Assembly: GCA_963827315.1 (NCBI GenBank)
Contig: CAWHAL010000004.1
Span: 124,001 to 188,000, forward strand
From: CAVXEF01 sp963827315
GTDB taxonomy: Bacteria > Planctomycetota > Phycisphaerae > Sedimentisphaerales > Anaerobacaceae
Reading direction: 5' to 3'
DNA: 64,000 nucleotides
The notes beneath the pieces were generated by a model. That model had not been told where the DNA came from. It saw only the letters and a program-made list of their open reading frames with translations, and searched no databases. This document shows positions 45,881-53,529 of the stretch, piece by piece; the first letter of the stretch is position 1, and every line of letters starts with the position of its first letter. The position numbers and the translations under genes are program-made.

Positions 45881-46205
45881 GGATAAAAGTTCGCATCAAA
45901 CGCGCAAGTTGGGCGAAAAAAATGCAAAAAATTGTAAAAAATTTGCAAAAATTTCAAGAAATTGGTGCGTTTTGGACAGCGATTGAAGTACCCCCTTGCG
46001 CGAATTTGCGCGCAGCGCGCGCAGACTCCAGACGCCAGACACAAGACCACAGACAAAAAGGCATAAGAGCAAAAGGACATAAAGACTGAAGGCAGAGGAC
46101 GGATGACAGAGGGCAGAAGACAGATAGCCAGCAAAACTAAGGATATTATGGATATAAAAAGATTCGAGGCAAGAGAGGCGGCGGCAGAACGAGGAGGGGA
46201 GGGCG
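45881..46205. repeat. Right arm of the large inverted repeat (copy 3)
   Basis: 325 bp, reverse complement of 43705-44058. The length difference of 29 bp equals three 10-bp units: this arm has five units (45914-45963) against eight on the left. Fainter similarity continues right to about 46330 (GCAATACCACCTGGCGG). Confidence 0.85.
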
Positions 46206-46580
46206 ACGAGAAGAAAATTAAAAATCAAAATGCAAAAATAAAAAATGTGGAGCCGCTTCGCGGGGGATATTTTCGATTCAAGCTCCAGCACAGGAGAGAT
46301 TTCAGTGGGTTGCAATACCACCTGGCGGCAGAAAGTATATTAGTATATGCATACATACTAATGTAGTGCTTTAATGCTCGCGGTGTTGTGGGATGTGGAT
46401 TGTCCTTCGATATACTCAGGATAAACTCAGTCGAATGGGGCTGAGGGAAATTGTCTCGGGCAAGGGCATGTATCCTCCCGCCGAAATAGCTACAAAATCG
46501 TTACCCTCTGGCACTGTCGTCTGGCCTGCCCAATTGTCGCCTCAGCCGAAAAACGGTGGATGACCTCTTTATTTCGTTTC
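46206..46580. other. Gap with repeat remnants
   Basis: Contains the outer, weakly matching end of the inverted repeat to about 46330, a near-palindrome ATTAGTAT-ATGCATAC-ATACTAAT (46339-46362), and a REP-like ACTCAGTCGAATGGGGCTGA near 46425-46445. No gene is seen. Confidence 0.45.
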
Positions 46581-48194
46581 TTATTTTATCTCTGGTGGAT
46601 ACAAATATACTATTCTGTATCTTGGAATTTGAAGTATATCAAAACCAATAATATGAAGTTCCTTTTTCTCCAGTAATATCTCATTCATCCTGTCAAGTGG
46701 AAAAATTTGTCTATATACTATCGGTTCTTTGATGCTTAATGAAGAATATTCTTTTTTGATTTGTTCCAGTGATGTCCAATTGCCAACAGAAAGAGTCACG
46801 GTATCCAGCCATCTTGTTATCTTGGGAACAAGTTCCATAACATCGAGCACCTGCGTTTTATTAGGATAAACAAGCATAAAAACATCATCTGTCAAATCGG
46901 CGTCGTCGGGCATGGTGTGATATATGCGAAGTGAATTAATACCGGGATTTTTTGTTATTAAATCCAAATCTGCCTGCGAAAGAGCGGTTTTTTCAAGGCG
47001 GCCCAAGTCCTTAATATTTTCAGATGCCGGGCCCCATATTTTTTTCTGCTTTTCATAAGAATACGCTCCTATATCGTTAAAAATAAACCCGCCGGTACCG
47101 TCCAATGAAGCATGTTCTGAATTGGGATAGTAACTAAAAGCTCCTTCGGCCGGGATATAAAACTTTTCAAATAAAATTTTTACATAGTCTTCTATTAGTC
47201 GTTTCGCGTTTTGCCTGCTTTCGTTCGAAGCATCTTTCCACAGGTAACGCAAGAGCATCTTTATGCCTTTACTCATTTCCAGATTCCAGGCGTGCCATTC
47301 GGAAAGGTCATCGTCAGCGGGAAGAGGCTTTTTTAGATAGTCGATAGTAGTTTCAAAAATTTTATCTTTATGTTTTAGAGGGAACGATTCGTGAATATTG
47401 TTTCCGTTTTTATCAACAAATAATTTAATGATTGATGCAGTGTTGTTTAAATCAATTTTCATCAGCCGACCGTTTTTGGCGGACTTTGGGCCCCAATATC
47501 CAGTTGTACTGTCCTGATTATTATAAAACCATTTAAGCAATGCTGTTTTAAAATCGTCAGAAAAATTATATAGATTATTTCGAGCGATAACGCCTTCATC
47601 ATTCCAGTTACTGGCCAGGCTCCTGGCAAAAACAAAGGTTGTTTCAGGAAACCGTGACCCAAACCATCCAATATAGGAAACATCATCCAAGAATTCATAG
47701 AGTTTCTCCGGGGTATTAATCCTGTCGAGATATTTTAGCGGGTATTTTAGTTTTAGAGGAACGCCCATTTTTTTTGCCAATTCATCGAGATGTGCGATGA
47801 CATTTTCTGTGGGTTCATTAAAAGTGCAGTACGGAAAGGAATCATCCATAAAGGCACCCGTTTTCGGGTTTTGAAGATTCAAATAAAAATTCATCTTTTC
47901 CTGGTCATCCTTAAATTCAGGCACCTTGATTAGATTCTCTTTATTCAGTAATTGAGAATGAAAGCGTGAGAGCGTTGAAATCGCTTTTATATAACGGCCT
48001 TTATCCAGATAATAGATAAAACCCATCATCTTAAATTCAAATTCTCCCATGTAATAGCCCTCTTCCTGAAGGACTTTATTCATTCTAAAAAGGTCTTTTG
48101 CTTGGGTTCGAATTCTATTTTTTACAAAAAGTCCAATTATTGGAAAAGAAAGCAGGACTATTAGTAAAAGAAGGATTGATTTTTTGCATTTCAT
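46581..48194 (-). CDS. Signal-anchored protein with predicted alpha-toroid (prenyltransferase-like) fold
   Basis: 537 residues, not assigned to a named family. It begins with a signal anchor (KCKKSILLLLIVLLSFPIIG). The middle contains spaced helices with motifs such as NNQDSTTGYWGPKSAKNG and GAFSYYPNSEHASLDGTGG, like the repeated Gln/Gly/Trp turns of alpha-alpha toroids (terpene cyclase/polysaccharide lyase type). The DNA is clearly more AT-rich than the neighbouring housekeeping genes, and codon use leans to A/T endings, so it may be acquired. It stands alone between repeat-rich gaps. Confidence 0.6.
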   Translation of the reverse strand: MKCKKSILLLLIVLLSFPIIGLFVKNRIRTQAKDLFRMNKVLQEEGYYMGEFEFKMMGFIYYLDKGRYIKAISTLSRFHSQLLNKENLIKVPEFKDDQEKMNFYLNLQNPKTGAFMDDSFPYCTFNEPTENVIAHLDELAKKMGVPLKLKYPLKYLDRINTPEKLYEFLDDVSYIGWFGSRFPETTFVFARSLASNWNDEGVIARNNLYNFSDDFKTALLKWFYNNQDSTTGYWGPKSAKNGRLMKIDLNNTASIIKLFVDKNGNNIHESFPLKHKDKIFETTIDYLKKPLPADDDLSEWHAWNLEMSKGIKMLLRYLWKDASNESRQNAKRLIEDYVKILFEKFYIPAEGAFSYYPNSEHASLDGTGGFIFNDIGAYSYEKQKKIWGPASENIKDLGRLEKTALSQADLDLITKNPGINSLRIYHTMPDDADLTDDVFMLVYPNKTQVLDVMELVPKITRWLDTVTLSVGNWTSLEQIKKEYSSLSIKEPIVYRQIFPLDRMNEILLEKKELHIIGFDILQIPRYRIVYLYPPEIK

Positions 48195-48315
48195 ATTTTT
48201 CGTATTTTCAATATTTCAGGCACGTCCTATTATTTATAGCAAATCGGAAGGTACTGTCAATAATCTTTCGCACATTTTTGTATAAGCTCTTAATTTGGTC
48301 ATAATCCAATCCTCT

Positions 48316-48341
48316 CACCCCTTAAGGGGTGAATTTTTTTT
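48316..48341 (+). terminator. Isolated terminator-like hairpin
   Basis: Perfect 16-base palindrome CACCCCTTAAGGGGTG followed by AA and eight T. No rightward gene precedes it, so it may be a relic or act on read-through. Confidence 0.4.
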
Positions 48342-48536
48342 GGCTTATCAAGCCACCACCGCTTAAACGCATCTCGTGAAGCGTAATACCTAAGATACTT
48401 AGGTATTCTTTTTATAAATACGAAGTCCTAATACCTAAATCCTAAACTCTAAACAAATACTAATTACCAAAGCACAAAATTCAAAACGAAGTTGTGGGGC
48501 GGTATTTCGTATAGCGAGAAAATAAAAATTGTCATA

Positions 48537-48564
48537 TACGTAAAGCGCGTACGCGCTTTACGTA
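48537..48564. repeat. Perfect 28-bp palindrome
   Basis: The 28 bases are identical to their own reverse complement, centred on GCGCGTACGCGC with flanks TACGTAAA/TTTACGTA. It could be a protein-binding site or part of a mobile repeat. Confidence 0.7.
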
Positions 48565-48639
48565 CGAGCATTTTATAAACGTAAGGGTTTTTTAGTGAGG
48601 GGGTTGTGAATCGTGGCTCGTCACTCGGCCCACGTGACT

Positions 48640-48810
48640 CGAGAGCAGACGGCGGAGGACAATGGTTAGCGTACAGCGGGCAGCGGATAGCGGATAGGAC
48701 GACGGAGGGCGGAAGACGGACGACAGAGGACAATGGTTAGCGTACAGCGGGCAGCGTATAGCGGATAGGACGACGGATGATGGAGGACGGAAGACGGACG
48801 ACAGAAGACG
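48640..48810. repeat. Purine-rich degenerate low-complexity tract
   Basis: Words such as GACGGAGGGCGGAAGACGGA and GACAGAGGACAATGG, with TTAGCGTACAGCGGGCAGCG twice about 66 bases apart. The same phrase TTAGCGTACAGCGGGCAGCG returns at 50950-50970. Confidence 0.7.
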
Positions 48811-48860
48811 AGCCTTGTCGAAGTGGACTTAGCCACGCTCGCCTCTCGGCGAAGCCGAGG

Positions 48861-48939
48861 GCCTAACGGCGGAGTCGAATGGGGCTGAGGGCTTTCTGCT
48901 CAGAATTCACTGAAACGCTGCGGCAACCGTTTGTTAGGC
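48861..48939. other. Integron attC-like recombination site (candidate)
   Basis: 79 bp bounded by GCCTAAC (RYYYAAC core) and GTTAGGC (GTTRRRY core), with partial inner pairing (CTGAG/CTCAG, AGT..GAAT/ATTC..ACT, CGG/CCG). Size and cores fit integron attC sites. The middle resembles a REP-like sequence, so it may be chance or chimeric. It lies just past the end of the leftward lipoprotein gene, where a cassette attC should be. Confidence 0.4.
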
Positions 48940-49014
48940 GACATCGTTTCTCCCTGTGTTCGCGGCCATCGCCTGTAGCTGGATCAGCATGAGCCATGTG
49001 CTCAGCCAGTTAAT

Positions 49015-49491
49015 TTAATGCTCAACCTTGAACTCCAAACTGCCTTTCCTGATTTCGATGACTTTATCACCGTTTACTGTGAGTGTAACTGCATCACCCT
49101 TCTTGAACTGGTTTATTGAGATGCTTCGTCCTTGCTCGTCCACAACATTTGTCTCCTGTTGAATTGGAAACTTGTAAATTGAATCCATCATTTCTTCAAC
49201 ACGCACAAAATCTTTGGAGACTTCCAGAACAGTGCCTGCGATCAGAAAAGTGCCCGTTGCCTCTATTGCTTGAGAGAATGCACGTATATCGCTTTCATGC
49301 ATCCTAATCTTTCCCGACTGTTCTAGTTCCACAGGGAACTCCTCGCCTGTCTGTAGATTGATGATTTTTGCCGAGGTGTCGCCTCTGCTTTTATTTTCGG
49401 ACATAGACTCTGGTGGCGAAGAGCATGATGTCTGTAGCAGGACAAGAATAGCTGTGACGGCAACAAACGCTTTTATATGCTCTGCTTTCAT
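49015..49491 (-). CDS. Small predicted lipoprotein
   Basis: 158 residues. The signal sequence ends in a lipobox-like LLQTSC, then a Ser/Pro-rich linker. The body (about 45-158) is a beta-rich domain (KIINLQTGEEFPVELEQSGK, AVTLTVNGDKVIEIRKG) without a recognised family. ATG 49491 follows AAAGGAAC. It has GTTAGGC upstream (49534-49540) and the attC-like site downstream, as for a gene cassette. Confidence 0.6.
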   Translation of the reverse strand: MKAEHIKAFVAVTAILVLLQTSCSSPPESMSENKSRGDTSAKIINLQTGEEFPVELEQSGKIRMHESDIRAFSQAIEATGTFLIAGTVLEVSKDFVRVEEMMDSIYKFPIQQETNVVDEQGRSISINQFKKGDAVTLTVNGDKVIEIRKGSLEFKVEH

Positions 49492-49544
49492 TTGTGTTCC
49501 TTTTGTTAAGTTGTTTAGCACATTCACGGATGTGCCTAACGATA

Positions 49545-49580
49545 ACTATACAGTCTATATAAAACGGGAAACGCAGGGTG
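49545..49580. repeat. TATACAG..CTGTATA repeat, copy 1
   Basis: TATACAGTCTATATAAAACG followed by GGAAACGC. It abuts a GCCTAAC core (49534-49540). Related copies are at about 49671, 50359 and 51189, each near a gene boundary in the cassette-like cluster. Confidence 0.55.
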
Positions 49581-49670
49581 TTTCTGCCAGTATAAGAAGT
49601 TTCCGATGCTTGTTCAATCCTCGTCCAATCTCTGGTGTTTCAACGAATTACGTCCTTTCGTCCCTTCCGG

Positions 49671-49700
49671 CTTATACAGTCTGCATAAACCCGTTTACAG
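49671..49700. repeat. TATACAG..CTGTATA repeat, copy 2 (diverged)
   Basis: CTTATACAGTCTGCATAAAC then CCGTTTAC, about 125 bases from copy 1 and 40 bases past the end of the RDD gene. Confidence 0.45.
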
Positions 49701-49740
49701 CACCGCCATGACGGGTATTGCCGGGTTGGCCGCCGAGAGG

Positions 49741-50337
49741 CTATTGTTTGTCGGGTGCGGCAACTTGTTCTGCAAATTCCTTGTGTATCACGACTGTTCC
49801 AGCGATGAAGTCGTGTAGTGCTCGCTTTCTCTTGTTGAGTAGGAGAACGACAACCTCGCTCCAAATCCAGATCTGCTGAGAAATTGTGACTATGGAAAAC
49901 CAAGATGGATAGTACGATTGGAGTAATCGCATTCGCTCGAAGAACGCAGTTGCTGAATACTGTTCGCCATTGACTTGCGTCAACGCCCAGACCTCTACAC
50001 ACAGCATCAGGAATCCGAAGGCCAGATCAACCGCAGAGCGTTTCCATGCTTCTGGCCACCCGATTCTTGTCCCGTCTGGTCTTGTGATTCTGATCCCGAC
50101 GGCCAGTTTACCGAGAGTGCCCCCAAAGCGAGCATTGAAGTAGACATGGTACATGGAAAACAATGCCGTGGATGGAATTGTAATTAGAATCGCCAGGTTC
50201 TTGTCAAAACTCTTAAGCCAGATGAAAAGGTAACCCAGAGGCAGTATCACGAAGGCATCGGCCCATCCAGCGCAAAAACGCTTCCAAAACCCAGCATACA
50301 CCTGTTTTCCGTCAGATGTGATTGGTAAGAATTCCAT
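49741..50337 (-). CDS. RDD-family membrane protein
   Basis: 198 residues. An RDD domain: Arg-Asp-like first helix (YAGFWKRFCAGWADAFVILP), ARFGGTLGKLAVGIRI between helices, and the C-terminal RALHDFIAGTVVI, which matches the family's LHD.IAGT end. RDD proteins are small multi-pass proteins of uncertain, possibly transport-related function. ATG 50337 follows GGGAGA. A GTTGGGC core lies just upstream. Confidence 0.8.
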   Translation of the reverse strand: MEFLPITSDGKQVYAGFWKRFCAGWADAFVILPLGYLFIWLKSFDKNLAILITIPSTALFSMYHVYFNARFGGTLGKLAVGIRITRPDGTRIGWPEAWKRSAVDLAFGFLMLCVEVWALTQVNGEQYSATAFFERMRLLQSYYPSWFSIVTISQQIWIWSEVVVLLLNKRKRALHDFIAGTVVIHKEFAEQVAAPDKQ

Positions 50338-50345
50338 TATCGTCT

Positions 50346-50395
50346 CCCTGCCCAACAATGATTATACAGGCTGTACAAAACGGGAAACACTATTC
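50346..50395. repeat. TATACAG..CTGTATA repeat, copy 3, with core site
   Basis: GCCCAAC (an RYYYAAC core) followed by AATGATTATACAGGCTGTAC, AAAACGGGAAACACTATTCG and TCGCT. The same ~45-base string, with four changes, recurs at 51185. Confidence 0.6.
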
Positions 50396-50469
50396 GTCGC
50401 TTCCGCCTTCGCCAGCCTACTCCGCCGAAATGGTTACGAAGGCCGGGAGGCTACGGCGGACAAGCGTAT

Positions 50470-50525
50470 ATCGTATGTAGTATGTCGTATGTAGTATATC
50501 GTATGTCGTATTTAGTAAATAATAA
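50470..50525. repeat. GTATGTAGTATGTCGTATGT-type degenerate tandem tract
   Basis: Irregular repeats of GTATGTMGTAT followed by TTTAGTAAATAATAAATC. The end phrase is shared with 41290-41320. Confidence 0.65.
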
Positions 50526-50597
50526 ATCCCAACTTGCGTTTTGTGTATAGTCTCTTGCATTTGGCCTATGGAGTCCTCCGTAAGGAGTCCCAAGGAC

Positions 50598-50867
50598 TTA
50601 GGACACTTTGACCAATTCATACAAACCGTGCCCGCTGTCGCGTAGTTTGCCCAGCCGGCACAATTCCTCCCAGACCTCGCGAGGAAACTGGCTGGGCGGC
50701 TGTATCGCAAAAACGCCCGTAGAGCCGCCCGAAAACGGCCCTCGTCCAAGCTGCGAATCGTCATCGAGTGCAGTGAGTTTGAGCCGCTTCTTGAACGCCT
50801 TCATCGCGCTCTTTAGCACCTCCGGCGTTATGCCCCCACCTTGTCCCTGTTGTTGGTGTTCTGTCAT
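50598..50867 (-). CDS. Conserved-looking small protein of unknown function
   Basis: 89 residues: a Gln/Gly-rich start (MTEHQQQGQGGGITPEVL), a Lys-rich helix (KSAMKAFKKRLKLTALDDDS), a Gly-rich turn (GRGPFSGGSTG) and a compact end (PREVWEELCRLGKLRDSGHG). It resembles short hypothetical proteins seen in Planctomycetes, an impression from memory only. No catalytic motif. Confidence 0.6.
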   Translation of the reverse strand: MTEHQQQGQGGGITPEVLKSAMKAFKKRLKLTALDDDSQLGRGPFSGGSTGVFAIQPPSQFPREVWEELCRLGKLRDSGHGLYELVKVS

Positions 50868-50889
50868 AATCTGCCTTTATTCGTCGGTC

Positions 50890-50995
50890 GTGACTCGGCC
50901 CTCGTGGCTCGTAGACACCAGACGCCAGACAAGAGGACGGAAGACTTGGTTAGCGTACAGCGGGCAGCGTATAGCGTATAGAACGACAGACGGAG
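50890..50995. repeat. Low-complexity tract repeating the 48.65-kb words
   Basis: GTGGCTCGTAGACACCAGAC, GCCAGACAAGAGGACGGAAG, then TTAGCGTACAGCGGGCAGCG and TATAGCGTATAGAACGACAG. A related GTGGCTCG/CCAGAC tract is at 51230-51300. Confidence 0.6.
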
Positions 50996-50997
50996 TT

Positions 50998-51159
50998 TCA
51001 GCTTAGGTAATCGCGGTTGATACGCCAGCCTACGTAAACTCCAACCAAGCTGGCGATGCTGCTAACCACGAAGCCGGTCATGAATCCAAATCTGGCTCCT
51101 ATCCACCATCCAATCCAACCAAAGACTACCATGCCAATGAAGATACAGAGCCTGTTCAT
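50998..51159 (-). CDS. 53-residue membrane protein
   Basis: Starts MNRLCIFIGMVVFGWIGWW and ends YVGWRINRDYLS. Two Gly-rich transmembrane helices of equal length with a short turn (GARFGF). GGATAAG precedes the ATG. The glycine spacing and clean start support a real gene. The family is unknown. Its stop borders a low-complexity tract, and the repeat copy at 51185 lies just upstream. Confidence 0.7.
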   Translation of the reverse strand: MNRLCIFIGMVVFGWIGWWIGARFGFMTGFVVSSIASLVGVYVGWRINRDYLS

Positions 51160-51184
51160 ATCTTATCCGACTCGAATGACCTCG

Positions 51185-51232
51185 AACAATGATTATACGG
51201 TCTGTATAGAACGGGAAACGCTATTCGTCGCT
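51185..51232. repeat. TATACAG..CTGTATA repeat, copy 4
   Basis: AACAATGATTATACGGTCTG, TATAGAACGGGAAACGCTAT, TCGTCGCT: nearly the same as copy 3. It marks the right edge of the cassette-like cluster. Confidence 0.6.
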
Positions 51233-51364
51233 CGTGGCTCGGCCCTCGTGGCTCGACGACACCGGACCCCAGACACCAGACTCCAGACAGAGGACTCTTC
51301 GACTTGGTTCGACTTTGCTCACCACAGGTCGCTCAGGGCAAGCGGCCTCGCGGTGACAGCCTGT

Positions 51365-51472
51365 TTATGGGGCCAGGCCTGCTCTCTTCATTCTCTTCGC
51401 AAGCCGTTTCTCTTTTAACGTTTTTTGTGGTTTCTTCTTTACATCTTTTTTGGTATCACGACTTTTAGCCAT
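51365..51472 (-). CDS. 35-residue Lys-rich basic protein
   Basis: Starts MAKSRDTKKDVKKKPQK and ends RMKRAGLAP; over 40 percent Lys/Arg with no hydrophobic core. AAAGGAT lies seven bases before the ATG. It may bind nucleic acid. Small proteins of this look occur beside RNA-binding genes; here an RRM protein gene lies 90 bases upstream. Confidence 0.6.
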   Translation of the reverse strand: MAKSRDTKKDVKKKPQKTLKEKRLAKRMKRAGLAP

Positions 51473-51562
51473 ACATTATCCTTTCCAGACTACCTCGTAT
51501 TCTATAGTTTCCCGGCCTACTTCTCTGGTGCTGCGTATTTACTCTTTCTGCAATAGCGGCTG

Positions 51563-51952
51563 TCAGTAGCGACTTCCTCCGCCACCACCACGATTGCCTC
51601 CGCCACCACCACGATTGCCTCCTCCGCCATAACCACGGCCGCCACCACCGCCCCCATAACCACCTCGTCCTCCGCCACCGCCACCATAACCTCCGCCGCC
51701 ACCGCGGTCGGTCTTCGGCTTAGCCTCGTTGACAGTCATTGGCCGTTCCTTCATGTCTTTGCCGTTCAGTGCTGCGATAGCTTTTTCTGCTTCCTCTTTA
51801 GATGGCATTTCAATGAATCCGAAGCCTTTTGATTTGCCGCTGAACTTATCCATAATCAGGCGGACCTCTGTGACCTGGCCGAACGGCGCAAAAAGCGCTT
51901 TTAATTCGTCTTCGGTGACGTCAAACAATAGATTTCCTACATAAATGTTCAT
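51563..51952 (-). CDS. Glycine-rich RNA-binding protein (RRM)
   Basis: 129 residues. Residues 1-80 are one RRM with RNP2 IYVGNL and RNP1 KGFGFIEM. The C-terminal ~45 residues are an RGG/YGG tail. Such proteins bind single-stranded RNA, often under cold or stress. ATG 51952 follows GGGAG at eight bases. The matching DNA of the tail is a GCCACCACC-type repeat. Confidence 0.92.
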   Translation of the reverse strand: MNIYVGNLLFDVTEDELKALFAPFGQVTEVRLIMDKFSGKSKGFGFIEMPSKEEAEKAIAALNGKDMKERPMTVNEAKPKTDRGGGGGYGGGGGGRGGYGGGGGGRGYGGGGNRGGGGGNRGGGGGSRY

Positions 51953-52130
51953 ACTGTTTACTCCCTTTCTTTTGAGAAAACTCCAGCCGGATTTGCCGGC
52001 ATTCAATTAATAGCCGCCACAGTGCGGATATTTTCCATTTTTCATTCTGCTTCAAGTATTTACTTTGGACAGTGATATTATCCGGTCTGCTCAAAATAAG
52101 CAAGTAATTAGATGGTAATTCGCGAGCAGG

Positions 52131-52173
52131 AGATTAGAGGATTAGTTAATTAGAGGATTAGTGAATTAGTGAG
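52131..52173. repeat. GATTAGAGGATTAGTTAATTAG-type tandem tract
   Basis: Three overlapping copies of (A)TTAGAGGATTAGT(G/T)AATTAG in the upstream region of the RRM gene. Confidence 0.6.
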
Positions 52174-52230
52174 GTGAATTTAGAAAATGGCTGAGAAAAA
52201 TCGTTTTTGACGTGTGACCCGCAATTCCCA

Positions 52231-52548
52231 TTAACCAATCCAGCGGTAAATTACCATAGCCTCATCGGTCGCTCTTGTGTCACTAATTTGAAGGTTCCGC
52301 CCCAACAGGTACTGAACGTCTACGCACTCAGGCCAGTCCTGGAGGCAATGCGCTATCACGCTATCAGGCCGGTAATATTCTCCACCGCCTTCGCCGTACC
52401 CCCTGCCGTCTCTTTTTTCTAACCCTTCTAAAATCTCCGGACACACCTCTCTTAACCGATTTAGAATCTGGTCACAAAGCCAATAGCAATTCGGGTTTTC
52501 CTGCAGGATTTGCCCCAAGGCCTCCCGTAACTCCTCAAATCTCGGCAT
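52231..52548 (-). CDS. Small protein of unknown function
   Basis: 105 residues, starting MPRFEELREALGQILQENP. It is acidic and helical, with four cysteines and tryptophans (NCYWLCDQI, HCLQDWPECV), and ends ATDEAMVIYRWIG. GGGAGAG precedes ATG 52548. No family recognised. Confidence 0.55.
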   Translation of the reverse strand: MPRFEELREALGQILQENPNCYWLCDQILNRLREVCPEILEGLEKRDGRGYGEGGGEYYRPDSVIAHCLQDWPECVDVQYLLGRNLQISDTRATDEAMVIYRWIG

Positions 52549-52664
52549 CTTTCTCTCCCACAACACATCTCAAGTTACCAAGACCTCCTGCCTGCCAAGT
52601 CCAAACAGGCAGGCAGTCTACCTTACACTTTCAAACTAAAAACCCGGTGAAAACCCCCTGCTTT

Positions 52665-52763
52665 CTAAAAATATCTATCTTTTATTTTCGTTCCAATAAA
52701 CACAACCAAAATCACAGCAGCCACACCGATAGCTATCCAAACCGAAGTGCTCATTAAAAGCAT
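52665..52763 (-). CDS. 32-residue single-helix membrane protein
   Basis: Starts MLLMSTSVW; one hydrophobic helix (AIGVAAVILVVFIG) then TKIKDRYF. AAAGGAGG at ideal spacing makes expression likely. Function unknown. Confidence 0.6.
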   Translation of the reverse strand: MLLMSTSVWIAIGVAAVILVVFIGTKIKDRYF

Positions 52764-52859
52764 ATTAAGCCTCCTTTCTCTGGCTTTCCGCTTTTGGCAG
52801 ATAAAATAGGTGAAAAGAGGGGGAAAGTCAAGCCCCAAGTGAGATAGGTTTTCACCATC

Positions 52860-53495
52860 TCACGGGGCAGGCGGGGTAAATTTTGTCATTTTGTCGAGAC
52901 CGTCAAGGCACAAGGATGACCAGGTTTCCATAGTGTCGCGGAGCTGGTGCAGCTCGGCGAGGGTCATAAAAGACATCTGGGTAATCATCTGCTCACGCCT
53001 GTTAACCTTTGGGGCGTCCAGAAGCCAATAGTGGACTATTCCGAGATGAACACTTCCAACCTCGTTGGATTCATCGTTGAGAAGGGCGACAACGCGGTCG
53101 GTGTGGGTGGTTTCGACAGATACTTCTTCCGCGACCTCGCGCTCAACAGCGGAAAGATAGGCATCGTAAAAATTATCATTGAATAAGGGCATATCATCAC
53201 GAGGATTTATGTGGCCACCTATGCCGATGGAGCGCAGTCCGACCAGCCGGGTTTCGCCTGCCCGCCTTCCCCTTACGTAGCTGAGGTATTTGCCGTCGTG
53301 AGCCATTATCACGTATGGAATGAGCTGCTTATAAGAAGGGTTTTTTTCGGCTTTCGACCGAGGTATGAAGCGGGGTACGCCGGGGGCGAAGATTTTGTCG
53401 ATGTAACGGTCCACGTCGAAAGCGAGTCCGTTGAACAGGCCGACCTGCACAAGGACTTTTCGCTCGATAACGAGGACCTGTTCTTCCTGAGGCAT
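52860..53495 (-). CDS. Nudix-like phosphoesterase protein
   Basis: 211 residues. The Nudix helix is visible as AVEREVAEEVSVE following SIGIGGHINPRD, a slightly altered GX5EX7REUXEEXGU box with a long insertion. The C-terminal SFMTLAELHQLRDTMETWSS is family-like. A nucleotide-derived substrate is likely but not identified. AAGGAG precedes ATG 53495. It lies 34 bases after glyA on the same strand. Confidence 0.75.
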   Translation of the reverse strand: MPQEEQVLVIERKVLVQVGLFNGLAFDVDRYIDKIFAPGVPRFIPRSKAEKNPSYKQLIPYVIMAHDGKYLSYVRGRRAGETRLVGLRSIGIGGHINPRDDMPLFNDNFYDAYLSAVEREVAEEVSVETTHTDRVVALLNDESNEVGSVHLGIVHYWLLDAPKVNRREQMITQMSFMTLAELHQLRDTMETWSSLCLDGLDKMTKFTPPAP

Positions 53496-53529
53496 GCTGT
53501 TACTCCTTGAGCAATTCGAGCTCCTGAAT

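Larger units (their letters stand above)
48195..49014. other. Repeat-rich gap of about 820 bases
   Basis: No gene is seen. In order: an isolated hairpin with T-run (48316-48341), AT-rich degenerate CCTAAATCCTAAA-type sequence, a perfect 28-bp palindrome (48537-48564), a long low-complexity purine-rich tract (48640-48810), and an attC-like site (48861-48939). Confidence 0.5.
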
